This document shows, piece by piece, positions 14,711 to 24,638 of a stretch of DNA of 27,546 bases. Both the position numbers and the translations under genes were made by a program. Origin of the DNA: a virus; IMG/VR virus record IMGVR_UViG_3300031707_006555, positions 1 through 27,546 of that record; one strand, written 5' to 3'. Positions within the stretch are counted from its first letter, which is position 1, and each line of letters starts with the position of its first letter. The notes beneath the pieces are model-generated. The model made no database searches. It was given only the letters and a program-made list of their open reading frames with translations, and was not told where the DNA came from.

Positions 14711-17700
14711 ATGGCACTAGAAACCGGAGGTTCGCTTTTTTGGCGGACAAAAATCGATAATACGGGATTACAAACAGGAGCAGTCCAGGCGAAGGGAATA
14801 TTACGTACTTTAACTCGTAGTATAACTGGAATGGATATTTTTGCTGGGTTAGGCATTGGTGCAGCCCTTGTTTTTGCAAAAATAACCAAACAAGCCTACA
14901 ATTTTTCTAAAGAATTTGAAACTGCCATGAAGGAAGTCCAGACTATCTCAAAAATGGTACAAGGCAATTTTGAAGGAATATCCCAAGAAATTATAGATAT
15001 GTCAAAAACTGGTCCTGAAAGTGCCATAAGACTCACAAAAGCACTTTATCAGATTATCAGTGCTGGCATCGATGGTGCTGAAGCTATGGATATACTTCGA
15101 CAATCTATGGAACTAGCAGTGGGAGGTGTAACTGATACCTTCACAGCCGCCGATGCCTTGACGAGTATTATAAATGCCTATGGAGAAGCAGCAGGGAATG
15201 CAACGAATATATCGGATAAACTCTTTACCGTTGTTCGACTTGGCAAGACAAATATGGAAGAACTTGGACCCGAGATTACTACGGTTACAGGATTGGCAGC
15301 GCAAGCTGGACTTGCTTTCGATGATTTGATGGCAATTATTGCTCAAGGCACTAGAACTCTTAAGACTCCTGAAATGATGACGGGTATTAGAGGTATGCTC
15401 AATGCTATTATTACGCCTGGTGAAGAGGCAAAAAAATTAATTTCAGAATTGGGCATTGACTTTGATACAGCTGCTATAAGAGGAAAAGGATTTAAAACTT
15501 TCCTCAATGATTTGATTACCGCTACAGGTGGAAATATCGAACAATTAAGTATATTATTTCCTAATATCAGGGGTTTGACTGGCTTACTTGCCGTTGCGAG
15601 CGACCAAGGCGAGGAATTTAATAAAGCCTTAATAGAAGTACAAAACTCTACTGGCGCCACTTCTGAAGCCTTCAAGATCATGGTAGATACTACCGAAAAT
15701 CAAATGGCGATTATGAAAAATAATATAATGGCAAAGTTGAAACCTCTCGGAGATAGTTTGCTCGGATTTATGAACAATATAGCTCGTGGAATTAATCAGG
15801 CGATGAGCGGGACTAATGATGAGTTTTCCGAGTTATCAAGGGCTTATTCGGAATTAACTAATACACTAAAAAGTAAACAGAATAGAATTGATGATTTAAT
15901 CGCTACAGTAGAAAATCTACGAGGCAAAACAGAACTTACCAAAGAAGAAACAACCCACCTACACGCAGCAGAAGAAGCTCTGGCTATATACTTCCCCACT
16001 CTTGGAAAGGCTGTCGAAGGTGCTGCCACTTCTATCGATATTTTAAGTTTAGCTAAAGAAGGAACTATAAATTTAAGTATAAGGATAATGGAATTAGACC
16101 TAGCACAGGCGAAGATTGAAATGCGCCGGGCGGATTTAGCTAAAGAATTATATGATAGGAACGAAGATGCGGGAGATAAAGAAATAAAAAGAATTAATAA
16201 ACAAATTAAAGCCGAAGAGGACTTAGCGAAGTGGATAGTAACAGGCGGGGAATATGAATTATATGAGCAAGAACAGTTAAATGATATGATAGAGATACGT
16301 TTAAGGGATAATAATGAATATCTGAAATTGGAAAAAGATTTATCTTTGGCAACCGAAAAAAGAGCATTAGAAGAAGACCAATTAAATCAAAATCAAGAAA
16401 AATCATATGAAATGGTAGATATTTTAACTAAATCCTTAGAGGAATTAAGAAAAACACGAGAAAAACCGATTGTGATTACTCCTGAACCCGGAAAACCTCC
16501 TGAAGAAGAACCCACGGTTATTCCTACTATTACCGACAAAGAAATCGAAGATATAGAAGATAAATTAAAATATATGGCAAGTCAATATAAAAGATATACC
16601 AGCGATGTAGACCAATTCGGAGAAGAATATGTAAAAGAACACAATGCACAACTTGTTATGGATGGCGAAAATTATAGTCAATATTTATCTGAAATATTAA
16701 CAAAATATAAAGACAATGCCGAATTAACCAAAATAATTACCGATGATATATACGAATATAATAAAACTATAATAGAAAAAAAGAAGAAGATAGAAGATGA
16801 ACTCTTCGGGTATATAACAGAGGCAAGGGATAAAGACCTTAAAGCAGAAAAAGATAATTTCAAATCTATAATCAAAAATTACGAAGAGGGATCTACTGAA
16901 TATTTAGGGGCGGTAGAACAGCACAATAAAAATATATTAGAAATTAATGATAAATATAATAAAGAGATAGCAGAAACAGCATTGACTATATTTAAGGAAA
17001 ATCTGGGGAAACAAACAGATGAATTAGACAATAATTATAAATTAAGACTTGAAATAGCCAAAGCGGGACTTGGAAAAGAAATGGAAGCTAATAAAGAATA
17101 CTTCATATTCGTAAATGATAAATTAAAAGAAATTACTGATGCCGAAAAAGCAGCAGTTGATGAGAAGAGAAAAATATTACAATCTTATTTTGAATCTTAT
17201 CAGACAACAGAAGAAAAGATTGTTTCAATTCAGGAGAAAACTAACGAATTATTATTGCTAACCGATGTTAAATATGAACGGGACAGATTAAAGATTATAG
17301 AAGAGCAGTTAATTGCAGAGGTTAAATTTAGTAAAGCAAAACAAGAAATAGATTATAAATTAGCCGAATATGGGGAAGATCTAAATAATAAAGAATTAGA
17401 AGATAAAATTAAAACCCTCGAAGAGATGAAAGTAAAATATTCTGAATATGCCGATATCATTATTCTACTCGATAAAGATATCGCTGAATCACAAAAGCAA
17501 ATATGGGAAAATATAAATAACGAAATTAATAAAACGGTTGACACCCTGCATGCTTTGGCCGACGTTGTGGGAAATTTTGACACAGAACTTGAAGAAGCAA
17601 TAAATGATATGGCTGATTTAATTGGCGGAATTGGTGAGATAACAATTGGTTTTTCAACTGGCAATATTGCCGGGATTATAAGCGGAATAGCGGCTGCTAT

Positions 17701-18607
17701 AAATAGTATTATCAATCTATTCGTAAAAACTTATTCTGACGTTCCCGAACTTAGAGAAGAATTACAAGCGATTACTCTTGAATTACAAAAACAGCAAACG
17801 ATATTAAGTCAATCTTCTGGAACGGCAAAGACCGAGGCAATACAAGATACAATTGATTTACTCGAGGATCAAATTGATACATATAATAAAATGATTGAGG
17901 CTGAAAAAGAAGCTTACGGACAATTTTTATGGTGGACCTGGAGCGAAGTTGATCAAGAAAAGATAGAAGAATGGTTATCTGCTATAGAAAGCGCCAATGC
18001 AGAAATAGCTAATCTGTATCAGCAATATCAAGAAATTCTTACCGGAACCACCACTGAATCAATTGCCGATGCCATCGCTGAAGGATTTTCTCAAGGGCTA
18101 GATTCGGCCCAGGTTTTTGCCGATACTTTTAACGATATGATGAGAAAAGCAATTTTAGACGCCTTTAAGAGAACTATAATTACAAAATATATCGAGGATT
18201 GGTATGATCAATTTGCTATTCTTTCTGAAGGCGGGCTAACACCTGAAGAAATAGAGGATCTAACCGGAACATATCAAGAAATGATTGAAGCTGCAGAAAC
18301 ACAATGGGAAGCAATACAAGAGGTTTTAGAATCAGCAGGTATGGAATTAGAAGAGGCAGGGAGAAAAGGATTAACCGGAGCAATTGCAGGCATAACAGAA
18401 GAAACAGCCGGGCTTTTAGCAGGACAATTCCAAGCGATTAGAATTAATACCGTAGACATACTTTCCAATATGGAAAGCATAATAATAATTAACTCAAGAA
18501 TTGCCGATAATACTGAATATAATAAATACCTGAAAGACATAAATGATAAATTAAGTAAGGGAATATCTTTAGAAAGCGAATATTTAAGGGCGATTGGGGG
18601 TGCTTAA
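14711..18607 (+). CDS. tail tape measure protein (TP901-type)
   Basis: A 1298-residue protein that sets tail length and is ejected ahead of the DNA. Residues about 65-380 are the conserved TP901 core: SKTGPESAIRLTKALYQIIS, an ALTSIINAYGEAAGNATNIS segment and GLAAQAGLAFDDLMAIIAQG are typical. A long coiled-coil section rich in Lys, Glu and Asp follows (about 380-950). Hydrophobic stretches lie near 37-54 and 968-1005 (GFSTGNIAGIISGIAAAINS), which may insert into the host membrane. At the usual 0.15 nm per residue the tail would be about 190-195 nm. No lysozyme or peptidase domain is visible inside it. Confidence 0.93.
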   Translation: MALETGGSLFWRTKIDNTGLQTGAVQAKGILRTLTRSITGMDIFAGLGIGAALVFAKITKQAYNFSKEFETAMKEVQTISKMVQGNFEGISQEIIDMSKTGPESAIRLTKALYQIISAGIDGAEAMDILRQSMELAVGGVTDTFTAADALTSIINAYGEAAGNATNISDKLFTVVRLGKTNMEELGPEITTVTGLAAQAGLAFDDLMAIIAQGTRTLKTPEMMTGIRGMLNAIITPGEEAKKLISELGIDFDTAAIRGKGFKTFLNDLITATGGNIEQLSILFPNIRGLTGLLAVASDQGEEFNKALIEVQNSTGATSEAFKIMVDTTENQMAIMKNNIMAKLKPLGDSLLGFMNNIARGINQAMSGTNDEFSELSRAYSELTNTLKSKQNRIDDLIATVENLRGKTELTKEETTHLHAAEEALAIYFPTLGKAVEGAATSIDILSLAKEGTINLSIRIMELDLAQAKIEMRRADLAKELYDRNEDAGDKEIKRINKQIKAEEDLAKWIVTGGEYELYEQEQLNDMIEIRLRDNNEYLKLEKDLSLATEKRALEEDQLNQNQEKSYEMVDILTKSLEELRKTREKPIVITPEPGKPPEEEPTVIPTITDKEIEDIEDKLKYMASQYKRYTSDVDQFGEEYVKEHNAQLVMDGENYSQYLSEILTKYKDNAELTKIITDDIYEYNKTIIEKKKKIEDELFGYITEARDKDLKAEKDNFKSIIKNYEEGSTEYLGAVEQHNKNILEINDKYNKEIAETALTIFKENLGKQTDELDNNYKLRLEIAKAGLGKEMEANKEYFIFVNDKLKEITDAEKAAVDEKRKILQSYFESYQTTEEKIVSIQEKTNELLLLTDVKYERDRLKIIEEQLIAEVKFSKAKQEIDYKLAEYGEDLNNKELEDKIKTLEEMKVKYSEYADIIILLDKDIAESQKQIWENINNEINKTVDTLHALADVVGNFDTELEEAINDMADLIGGIGEITIGFSTGNIAGIISGIAAAINSIINLFVKTYSDVPELREELQAITLELQKQQTILSQSSGTAKTEAIQDTIDLLEDQIDTYNKMIEAEKEAYGQFLWWTWSEVDQEKIEEWLSAIESANAEIANLYQQYQEILTGTTTESIADAIAEGFSQGLDSAQVFADTFNDMMRKAILDAFKRTIITKYIEDWYDQFAILSEGGLTPEEIEDLTGTYQEMIEAAETQWEAIQEVLESAGMELEEAGRKGLTGAIAGITEETAGLLAGQFQAIRINTVDILSNMESIIIINSRIADNTEYNKYLKDINDKLSKGISLESEYLRAIGGA

Positions 18608-18609
18608 TT

Positions 18610-19275
18610 ATGCAATCCGGATATTTAATCGGTAGTAAGGTTACAGGAACTGATATTGCCTTTATAGATGGTGGGGCAGGAGAGGATACTATAATTCAAG
18701 CTGCCGCTAAATTTTTAGAGATTGGTCTTGCAGCAGGGGATGTAATTACCGTTTCTGGTTCTACTTCGAATAATGGTAATTATACCATCATTTCAGTTGT
18801 GGCAGGAACTATCAACGTAGTTACCGGGAGTTTAACCGCAGAAGCAGCAGGAGCTTCAGTAACTATTTCTTCGTCTCATGACTTGGCAGCTACCTATGGA
18901 GTTTATGTCCAAAAAGTTAACGGAACCTTAGATTTTCTGAAAAGAAAAGGTGAAATAGCCCATAGCTGGCCTGATTCCAATGGAGAGGAATCCTACACTG
19001 ATGCCGATGATATTCATTTTGAACCCAGGGATATAATTTTATTTTGCTATATAAAAGCAAATACAAAAGCAGAATTTTTAAGTAATTTAAATTTATTTAA
19101 AGCTATATTGGAATCACCTGGGCTTCATACTTTAAAACTACCATTTTTAGAAAATACTTTGGACGTATATTTTAAAGATGGAGGAGCTTTAAATATGTTA
19201 ACGGGCTGGAATAGTTCTAAATTGGTAGGAAAATTTATTTTAAAATTAAGAGAACCGGTGCCTTCTACGGCATAA
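18610..19275 (+). CDS. distal tail (Dit-like) protein with inserted beta domain
   Basis: A 221-residue protein next to the tape measure. From about residue 95 on (YGVYVQKVNGTLDFLKRKGE, then EPRDIILFCYIKANTKAEFL) it reads like the distal tail protein that forms the hub ring at the tail tip. Residues about 10-90 form an extra module, with GLAAGDVITVSGSTSNNGNY at 38-57 and SLTAEAAGASVTI near 74-86. It resembles small beta domains inserted in phage structural proteins and may be an adhesion surface. The gene begins two bases after the tape measure stop. Fold assignment is by position and pattern. Confidence 0.65.
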   Translation: MQSGYLIGSKVTGTDIAFIDGGAGEDTIIQAAAKFLEIGLAAGDVITVSGSTSNNGNYTIISVVAGTINVVTGSLTAEAAGASVTISSSHDLAATYGVYVQKVNGTLDFLKRKGEIAHSWPDSNGEESYTDADDIHFEPRDIILFCYIKANTKAEFLSNLNLFKAILESPGLHTLKLPFLENTLDVYFKDGGALNMLTGWNSSKLVGKFILKLREPVPSTA

Positions 19276-19292
19276 AAAGAGAGGAGAATGTT

Positions 19293-20549
19293 ATGAAAAG
19301 AATATTATTTTTAATAATTATTTTATTATTATTTTCTGGAATAGCTTTAGGATATGAGCTTGGAGGTGGAAGTGGGACAGATTATCCCGGTGCGATCGAT
19401 ACCGATACGAGCGTTGAAGTGGATTATCCGGATCCTCTTGCTACCACGGCCAGGGCAGCGGTGCCAAATGACACAAATGCGGCAGTTATCGCTATAGAAA
19501 CAGAATTGGGAATTAACCCAAGTGGCACATACGATACAATAAAGGCTCGTTTAGACGCCGGTGATGGACTTTATTATCTTAAGACGGAAATAAATACCCA
19601 GGCAAAGATGGAGGCTATATGGGGCGTATCTCTGGTTAATGATGGGGATTTAGATTTATATTATTTAAAGACTGCTATAGATACCTTACCTGAAATGGAA
19701 GATATCTGGTTATTAGATATTATTACATCAACTGAACTCTCTACTGCTTTGGGTAGTTATTATTTAAAGACAGCAATTGACGCTCAGGCAGAGATGGAAG
19801 AAATATGGGGAATTACCCTTGCTACTGATTCGGAACTTGCTGCTTTGAAGTTTACCGACTTAACCGATACCCCGGCCAATTATACTGGCAGTTCGTTAAA
19901 GTTTGCTAGGGTAAATGTTGGGGAGACTGCCTTAGAATTTGCAGTAGAAGCTGATCCTACTGTAGATACCGATGCAGAAATTAAGGCAATTTTGGTTGAT
20001 GAAATAACTAAAACAGGAGCTTTTACCGCTGGTAAAATAGCTAAAATTAACAATGCTACCGGAATAATCGAGGAAGGCACTAATACCGATACTGATGTGG
20101 CCGACGCAGTAACAAAGAAGCATAGCCAAAATACCGATACACAGCTTGACTTTTATAATGCTTTAGCTTCTGATCATACTTATTCAGGTATTACTGATAG
20201 TCAGCCAGTAGGTGAAAGTGTTGTCTTTGGACAATTACTGTATTTTAATTTTACCGATAAAGAGTGGAAAAAAGCTAAAGCAGATGCTTCGACAACTATG
20301 CCAGGATTAAGAATTGCTCTTGAAGCAAAAGCCGATGGTCAGACTTGTAAGATGTTAGTAATGGGTTATATAAGGGATGACTCTGCTTTTGAGTTTGCAG
20401 GTGCGATGGTTTATGTTTCTGCGGCAACGGCAGGGGCAATGACTTCTACTTGCCCAACTACGATAGGAAACCAGATTCAAAGAACAGGCTATGCCAAGTC
20501 GGCCGATATCCTCTTTTTCTCGCCCTCGATTGACGTTGGAGAATTGTAA
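19293..20549 (+). CDS. fibre-like protein with Sec signal peptide
   Basis: A 418-residue protein. The first 20 residues (two basic residues, then a hydrophobic core ending in GIALG) form a convincing Sec signal peptide, odd for a phage virion component. The rest looks like a tail fibre: AAVIAIETELGINPSGTYDT near 64-83 and TDLTDTPANYTGSSLKFARV near 190-209 are recurrent fibre motifs. Three imperfect repeats begin YYLKT at about 94, 123 and 156 and each contain MExIW. The C-terminal domain (GLRIALEAKADGQTCKMLVM) resembles the beta domain of fibre and decoration proteins. It may be exported to coat the host surface, or be a fibre whose signal is retained. The ribosome site GAGGAG at 19281-19286 supports the start. 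Confidence 0.7.
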   Translation: MKRILFLIIILLLFSGIALGYELGGGSGTDYPGAIDTDTSVEVDYPDPLATTARAAVPNDTNAAVIAIETELGINPSGTYDTIKARLDAGDGLYYLKTEINTQAKMEAIWGVSLVNDGDLDLYYLKTAIDTLPEMEDIWLLDIITSTELSTALGSYYLKTAIDAQAEMEEIWGITLATDSELAALKFTDLTDTPANYTGSSLKFARVNVGETALEFAVEADPTVDTDAEIKAILVDEITKTGAFTAGKIAKINNATGIIEEGTNTDTDVADAVTKKHSQNTDTQLDFYNALASDHTYSGITDSQPVGESVVFGQLLYFNFTDKEWKKAKADASTTMPGLRIALEAKADGQTCKMLVMGYIRDDSAFEFAGAMVYVSAATAGAMTSTCPTTIGNQIQRTGYAKSADILFFSPSIDVGEL

Positions 20550-20558
20550 TAAAAAAAT

Positions 20559-20587
20559 ATGATAAAAATACTCGAAAGTGTTATAAT
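20559..20587 (+). promoter_or_regulatory. promoter for homing endonuclease gene
   Basis: A perfect extended -10, TG-N-TATAAT (hexamer 20582-20587), with ATGATA (20559-20564) as a 4/6 match to the -35 at 17 bases. It lies between the fibre gene stop and the endonuclease start, so the endonuclease can be expressed independently of the late operon. Confidence 0.6.
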
Positions 20588-20607
20588 ATAAGCATTAAAG
20601 GTAACAA

Positions 20608-21375
20608 ATGAAAAAATATAAAGATAAAAATTGGTTATTTAATAAATATTGGAATAAAGAATTGAATATCCCTCAGATTGCCGAAATATGTGAGGTAAGT
20701 AATTTGACTATAAGATATTGGATGATAAAATTTAATATCTCAATTCGTTCTGTAGGCGAGGCTAATTCCCTTAAACAAGTGAAAAATCATTGCAAGTTAT
20801 CACGAAAAGCGATCGAATGGATTTCAGGGGAACTTCTTGGTGATGGTAGTTTAAATTGTCGATCTCTTCATTCTGCGAGGTTTAGATATAGTTCAAAACA
20901 TTTTGAATATATACAATATATAGCAAATATATTGAAATCATTTGGAATAGAAGGGGGAGAAATAAAAGAACGATATCACAAAGAACGAAATTATTATAGT
21001 TATTCTCATGCTTCCTATGCTTATGCAGAATTATTTCCTATCTATAAACATTGGTATCCCAACGGCAAAAAGATAGTTCCTAAAGATATTAAATTAACTT
21101 CTTTGACTTGTAGGCAATGGGTAATTGGAGATGGTTGTTTAAGACATGACAAAAGAGGAGGAAGGCCATATATTGTTTTATTTACTTGTGGATTTCTTAT
21201 TTCAGATGTTAAAAGATTAATTAAGAAATTAATAAATTTAGGATTCAAAATAACAAGATTGCCGAGTATAAATAGTATTCGTATTTCTGCTCATTCAACC
21301 AAAGATTTCCTAAATTTTATAGGCAAATGTCCAGTTCAATGCTACCAATATAAATTTGCCACGAAAGGAGAATAA
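20608..21375 (+). CDS. free-standing LAGLIDADG homing endonuclease
   Basis: A 255-residue selfish DNA endonuclease that would cut phage genomes lacking it and spread by repair. The N-terminal part (about 18-50: LNIPQIAEICEVSNLTIRYW) is a helix-turn-helix DNA-binding region. Two LAGLIDADG motifs follow: WISGELLGDGSL at 71-82 with catalytic D79 and LTCRQWVIGDGCL at 166-178 with D175, so a single chain should be active as a pseudo-dimer. It sits between two complete genes rather than in an intron or intein. It has its own promoter, and AAAGGT five bases before the ATG. Confidence 0.88.
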   Translation: MKKYKDKNWLFNKYWNKELNIPQIAEICEVSNLTIRYWMIKFNISIRSVGEANSLKQVKNHCKLSRKAIEWISGELLGDGSLNCRSLHSARFRYSSKHFEYIQYIANILKSFGIEGGEIKERYHKERNYYSYSHASYAYAELFPIYKHWYPNGKKIVPKDIKLTSLTCRQWVIGDGCLRHDKRGGRPYIVLFTCGFLISDVKRLIKKLINLGFKITRLPSINSIRISAHSTKDFLNFIGKCPVQCYQYKFATKGE

Positions 21376-21377
21376 TT

Positions 21378-21953
21378 ATGAAAAAAATATTATTAGTTGT
21401 TTTTCTTATTTTTTTAATATTTCAAATGGTTGTAATGGCCACTGAAATTGATGTAGGTGCAGCTGCAACAAACAGAACCAGTGAAAAGTTTACAGGCACA
21501 TATATGGTTATTGTTAATCCAGCCGATGGAACTGGAAAAATCACCAGTGTAGAAATATATGCTGTAACTGGCTATAACTTGACACTCGTAGAAGTGGCGA
21601 CCTTCTATGTTGTAAGTGGAAATTTTCTTTCTACAAGAGATTGGGAATATATTGGAAATGTAACCGCTGGCTCTAAGCAAACTTTTGTTGTTGACCTTAA
21701 TGTGGTAGCAGGAGACTATATTGGTATATATTTTGCTTCGGGGGGGAAAATAGAAGCAGACTCTACTGGAACTTATATGTCTAAAGCTGGAGATAATATA
21801 CCCTGTACAAATATAGAATTTAGCAGCCCAGTAGCTGGCACAATAAGTTTATATGGGACAGGTGAGACAGTTGCGGTAGGGATTAAATGGAATACTCAAA
21901 CTATCTCTAAATGGGATGAGCAAGTAATTACAAAATTAAACGGACTGCCATAA
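21378..21953 (+). CDS. secreted beta-sandwich protein, possibly receptor or fibre related
   Basis: A 191-residue protein with a clear N-terminal signal peptide (MKK then a 15-residue hydrophobic core, cleavage near A21). The mature part is nearly all beta: TYMVIVNPADGTGKITSVEI near 34-53, VATFYVVSGNFLSTRDWEYI near 66-85, VVAGDYIGIYFASGGKIEAD near 101-120. I recall similar text in structural proteins of environmental phages. It starts two bases after the endonuclease stop, with AAGGAG as ribosome site. With the other signal-bearing gene it brackets the endonuclease. Function is unknown; a secreted or surface-bound carbohydrate-binding protein is an inference. Confidence 0.65.
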   Translation: MKKILLVVFLIFLIFQMVVMATEIDVGAAATNRTSEKFTGTYMVIVNPADGTGKITSVEIYAVTGYNLTLVEVATFYVVSGNFLSTRDWEYIGNVTAGSKQTFVVDLNVVAGDYIGIYFASGGKIEADSTGTYMSKAGDNIPCTNIEFSSPVAGTISLYGTGETVAVGIKWNTQTISKWDEQVITKLNGLP

Positions 21954-21971
21954 AGGAGAGGATATAAATAA

Positions 21972-24635
21972 ATGGCGAAATGGGGAGAACTCAAATGGGG
22001 ACAAGCTGAATGGGGCACAAGAAAGTGGAGTGGGCCTGAAGGATATTTGCTTGATATTTATAGGGGCGAATCTCTTTTGGGCTCTGTTAGAATTGACGAG
22101 GGAACTCGTCTAATTCAACAATTATTGGGTGAAAATATAATTAAATCTATTTTAGAAGTACCGGATATAATTGATATAACAATTGGAGACTATATCGTTT
22201 GGGAAGGTATTTATTATTATATCAATGCCTTACCTAATGTCAAGAAAAATTCCTCAAATTCATTTGATTATGATATCACTTTTGAATCTCAATATTACGA
22301 ATTGCTCAAAACTCAATTTATGGATTTAGACGAAAATTCTGATTTCTATTTGGTAGGAAATGTAGAAACATTTATTAACCTTATTATAACTAATATGAAC
22401 CGAACACATACCGGATGGGCAAAGGGAACTTGTGATCAAACAAATACAGATTATAAATTATTGAGTTTTTCAAGAAACAACTGCATGCAGGTCCTGCAAA
22501 AGCTTTGTGAAGAATTTGAAGGAGAATTTTATTTTTCCGTAAAAAATATTTATTTTACTGATAAAGCAGGTAGCAATTCGGGATTAACCTTCAAATATCA
22601 TCAGGGTTTAAGAAATATTATTAGGCAAACATTAAGTGAAAAAAATATCATTACAAGGCTATATGCCTTCGGCTCGGAGAGGAACCTGGCAAGCGATTAT
22701 AGGGATCATTGCAGGAGATTAAAATTCGTAGTGGAGGATAAATCCTATTTAGAAAAGAATATCGATAAATATGGCACAATTGAACATACGGAAATATTTA
22801 ATGATATTTATCCCCACCGAGAAGGAACGATAAGCTCAGTAGATATCGGGGATATAACTAAATTTACTGATAGCGGAATGGATTTTAATATAAATGACTA
22901 TCTACTCCCTGGCATAACCGCAAAGCTTCATTTTAATTCTGGAAACTTAGGTGGATATGAGTTTGAAGTTTCCAGTTACAATAATACTACAAAAGAATTT
23001 ACCATAATAGCATTTAAAGACGAGCAGGGATACGATATGCCGAATGATACTTTGAAACCTGCCATTGGTGATAAGTATGTTTTGTTAGATATAAAAATGC
23101 CACAAACCTATATAGATACTGCTGAAACGGCTTTGCAGGCCAAAGCCCAAACTTATCTTGATGGCAATTGCGAACCGCGAGTAACTTATATTCTAGAACC
23201 CGATTGGAGATATTTTAAAACTAATCTTGTTGAACTTAAAGTAGGGGATTCCATTACAATCGAGGATACAGACCTTAATATAAATTCATTGGTTAGAATT
23301 GTGGAATTAACAAGAACTTTAACCAATGCCTATAAATATACCCTGAAATTGTCTGATCATCTGGAAATGCAATTGATTCAACGGTTATATTCAGAACAGG
23401 AAGGGCTAAAAGAAAAAATTGAGGTTGGAGATGTAGGAAATATTATCCGGTCCAGGTGGAGCTGGAGAACGTCAGAAGAATTAAGAACGATGATCTTTGA
23501 TACAGACGGATATTTTGATATGGGAAACATCAGGCCTGCCTCAGTTGAAACTGAAATGCTATCAGTGGGGGCAAAATCTACCCAATTTATTTTAAAGGAA
23601 GTTCAGGTTGAAGGAAATTATACTGGGGACAAATCCAAATTCCATGCCAGCGCCGGGGAATTAATTCATTTATCAATTGCAGAAGAAATTAGGACCTGGA
23701 CATTATCGGGGAATTCGCAGAATAGCCTGGTAGATGGGACCGCTTATTACATTTACGCAAAATGCACCAAAGAGCCTGGCTATACCGGTCAAATTATAGT
23801 AGACGAGACACAAAGGAAATTTGACGATGATCCCACTTATTATTATTTTCTTATTGGAGTATTACATTCGGTTTTTGAAGAAGTAAGGGGAGTATCTCTT
23901 ACTTACGGACAGACGATCATTAATGGAAAGTTTATCACGACAGGCTCAATTACCGCAGACAGATTGAACATTTCCAATGTGGCCGATATAGGAAATATCA
24001 TTCTTGGCAATACCGGATACATCCGGACTACTGGGAAAGATAGTTATGCAAATGAAACGGCTGGTTTTTGGCTGGGGTATAATGTAGATAAATATAAATT
24101 AAATATTGGTAATGCCACAAATTATCTTAAATGGACGGGGTCTGTTTTACAGATTAAAGGGGATCTATTAAGTGGCATAATAGATGGTGCAGAACTTAGA
24201 GTTGGCGGTAACGGCAGTAACCAGGAAATATATTTTAAGGATAGTCAATTATATCTATACGATTATTATGTTTCTGAATATTATAGATTAGCCATAAGAA
24301 GAGAAGATACTGATTATTTTAGATTTTATCATTGGACAGGCGGTAATTCTGTATTAGAGGCAAGGGCTGGATCTGTAACATCTTTAATTGCCGGTATAAA
24401 TATGGGAGTATTAAAAAATGTTTATGATATTTATTCAATAATACTTAACTTAGTCCCAAATAGCGATACTAAAGAATTTACACTCTTTGGCACAGGAACT
24501 TTGAAATTTCCAGGGCACACTGATGCCCCTTCAGCACATATAGGAGATCTAGCCTATAAAAGCGTAAGTCCATATCAGTTTCTATTTTACAGTGGTGCAG
24601 GATGGGAATATTTCCTTGACGGAAGTGGGTGGTAA
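21972..24635 (+). CDS. tail hub/tip protein with C-terminal fibre region
   Basis: An 887-residue protein. Residues about 25-480 follow the tail-associated hub pattern (gp27-like/Tal): IGDYIVWEGIYYYINALPNV near 71-90, LSFSRNNCMQVLQKLCEEFE near 162-181, and LKVGDSITIEDTDLNINSLV near 419-438, describing the ring with paired barrels. After about 480 comes a fibre/receptor-binding tail containing NGKFITTGSITADRLNISNV near 652-671, a common fibre linker. No peptidase motif is obvious. The N-terminus has a strict five-residue repeat with Trp at 4, 9, 14 and 19. No signal peptide is present, unlike the two upstream fibre-like proteins. It probably ends the tail and contacts the receptor. Confidence 0.82.
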   Translation: MAKWGELKWGQAEWGTRKWSGPEGYLLDIYRGESLLGSVRIDEGTRLIQQLLGENIIKSILEVPDIIDITIGDYIVWEGIYYYINALPNVKKNSSNSFDYDITFESQYYELLKTQFMDLDENSDFYLVGNVETFINLIITNMNRTHTGWAKGTCDQTNTDYKLLSFSRNNCMQVLQKLCEEFEGEFYFSVKNIYFTDKAGSNSGLTFKYHQGLRNIIRQTLSEKNIITRLYAFGSERNLASDYRDHCRRLKFVVEDKSYLEKNIDKYGTIEHTEIFNDIYPHREGTISSVDIGDITKFTDSGMDFNINDYLLPGITAKLHFNSGNLGGYEFEVSSYNNTTKEFTIIAFKDEQGYDMPNDTLKPAIGDKYVLLDIKMPQTYIDTAETALQAKAQTYLDGNCEPRVTYILEPDWRYFKTNLVELKVGDSITIEDTDLNINSLVRIVELTRTLTNAYKYTLKLSDHLEMQLIQRLYSEQEGLKEKIEVGDVGNIIRSRWSWRTSEELRTMIFDTDGYFDMGNIRPASVETEMLSVGAKSTQFILKEVQVEGNYTGDKSKFHASAGELIHLSIAEEIRTWTLSGNSQNSLVDGTAYYIYAKCTKEPGYTGQIIVDETQRKFDDDPTYYYFLIGVLHSVFEEVRGVSLTYGQTIINGKFITTGSITADRLNISNVADIGNIILGNTGYIRTTGKDSYANETAGFWLGYNVDKYKLNIGNATNYLKWTGSVLQIKGDLLSGIIDGAELRVGGNGSNQEIYFKDSQLYLYDYYVSEYYRLAIRREDTDYFRFYHWTGGNSVLEARAGSVTSLIAGINMGVLKNVYDIYSIILNLVPNSDTKEFTLFGTGTLKFPGHTDAPSAHIGDLAYKSVSPYQFLFYSGAGWEYFLDGSGW

Positions 24636-24638
24636 AAG

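Noticed and set aside
15343-15681. Minus-strand open frame opposite the tape measure
   Set aside because: It is a shadow of the tape measure reading frame; no start signals or domain pattern.
20608-21375. Endonuclease inside an intron or intein
   Set aside because: The genes on both sides have complete starts, stops and ribosome sites, so it is free-standing.
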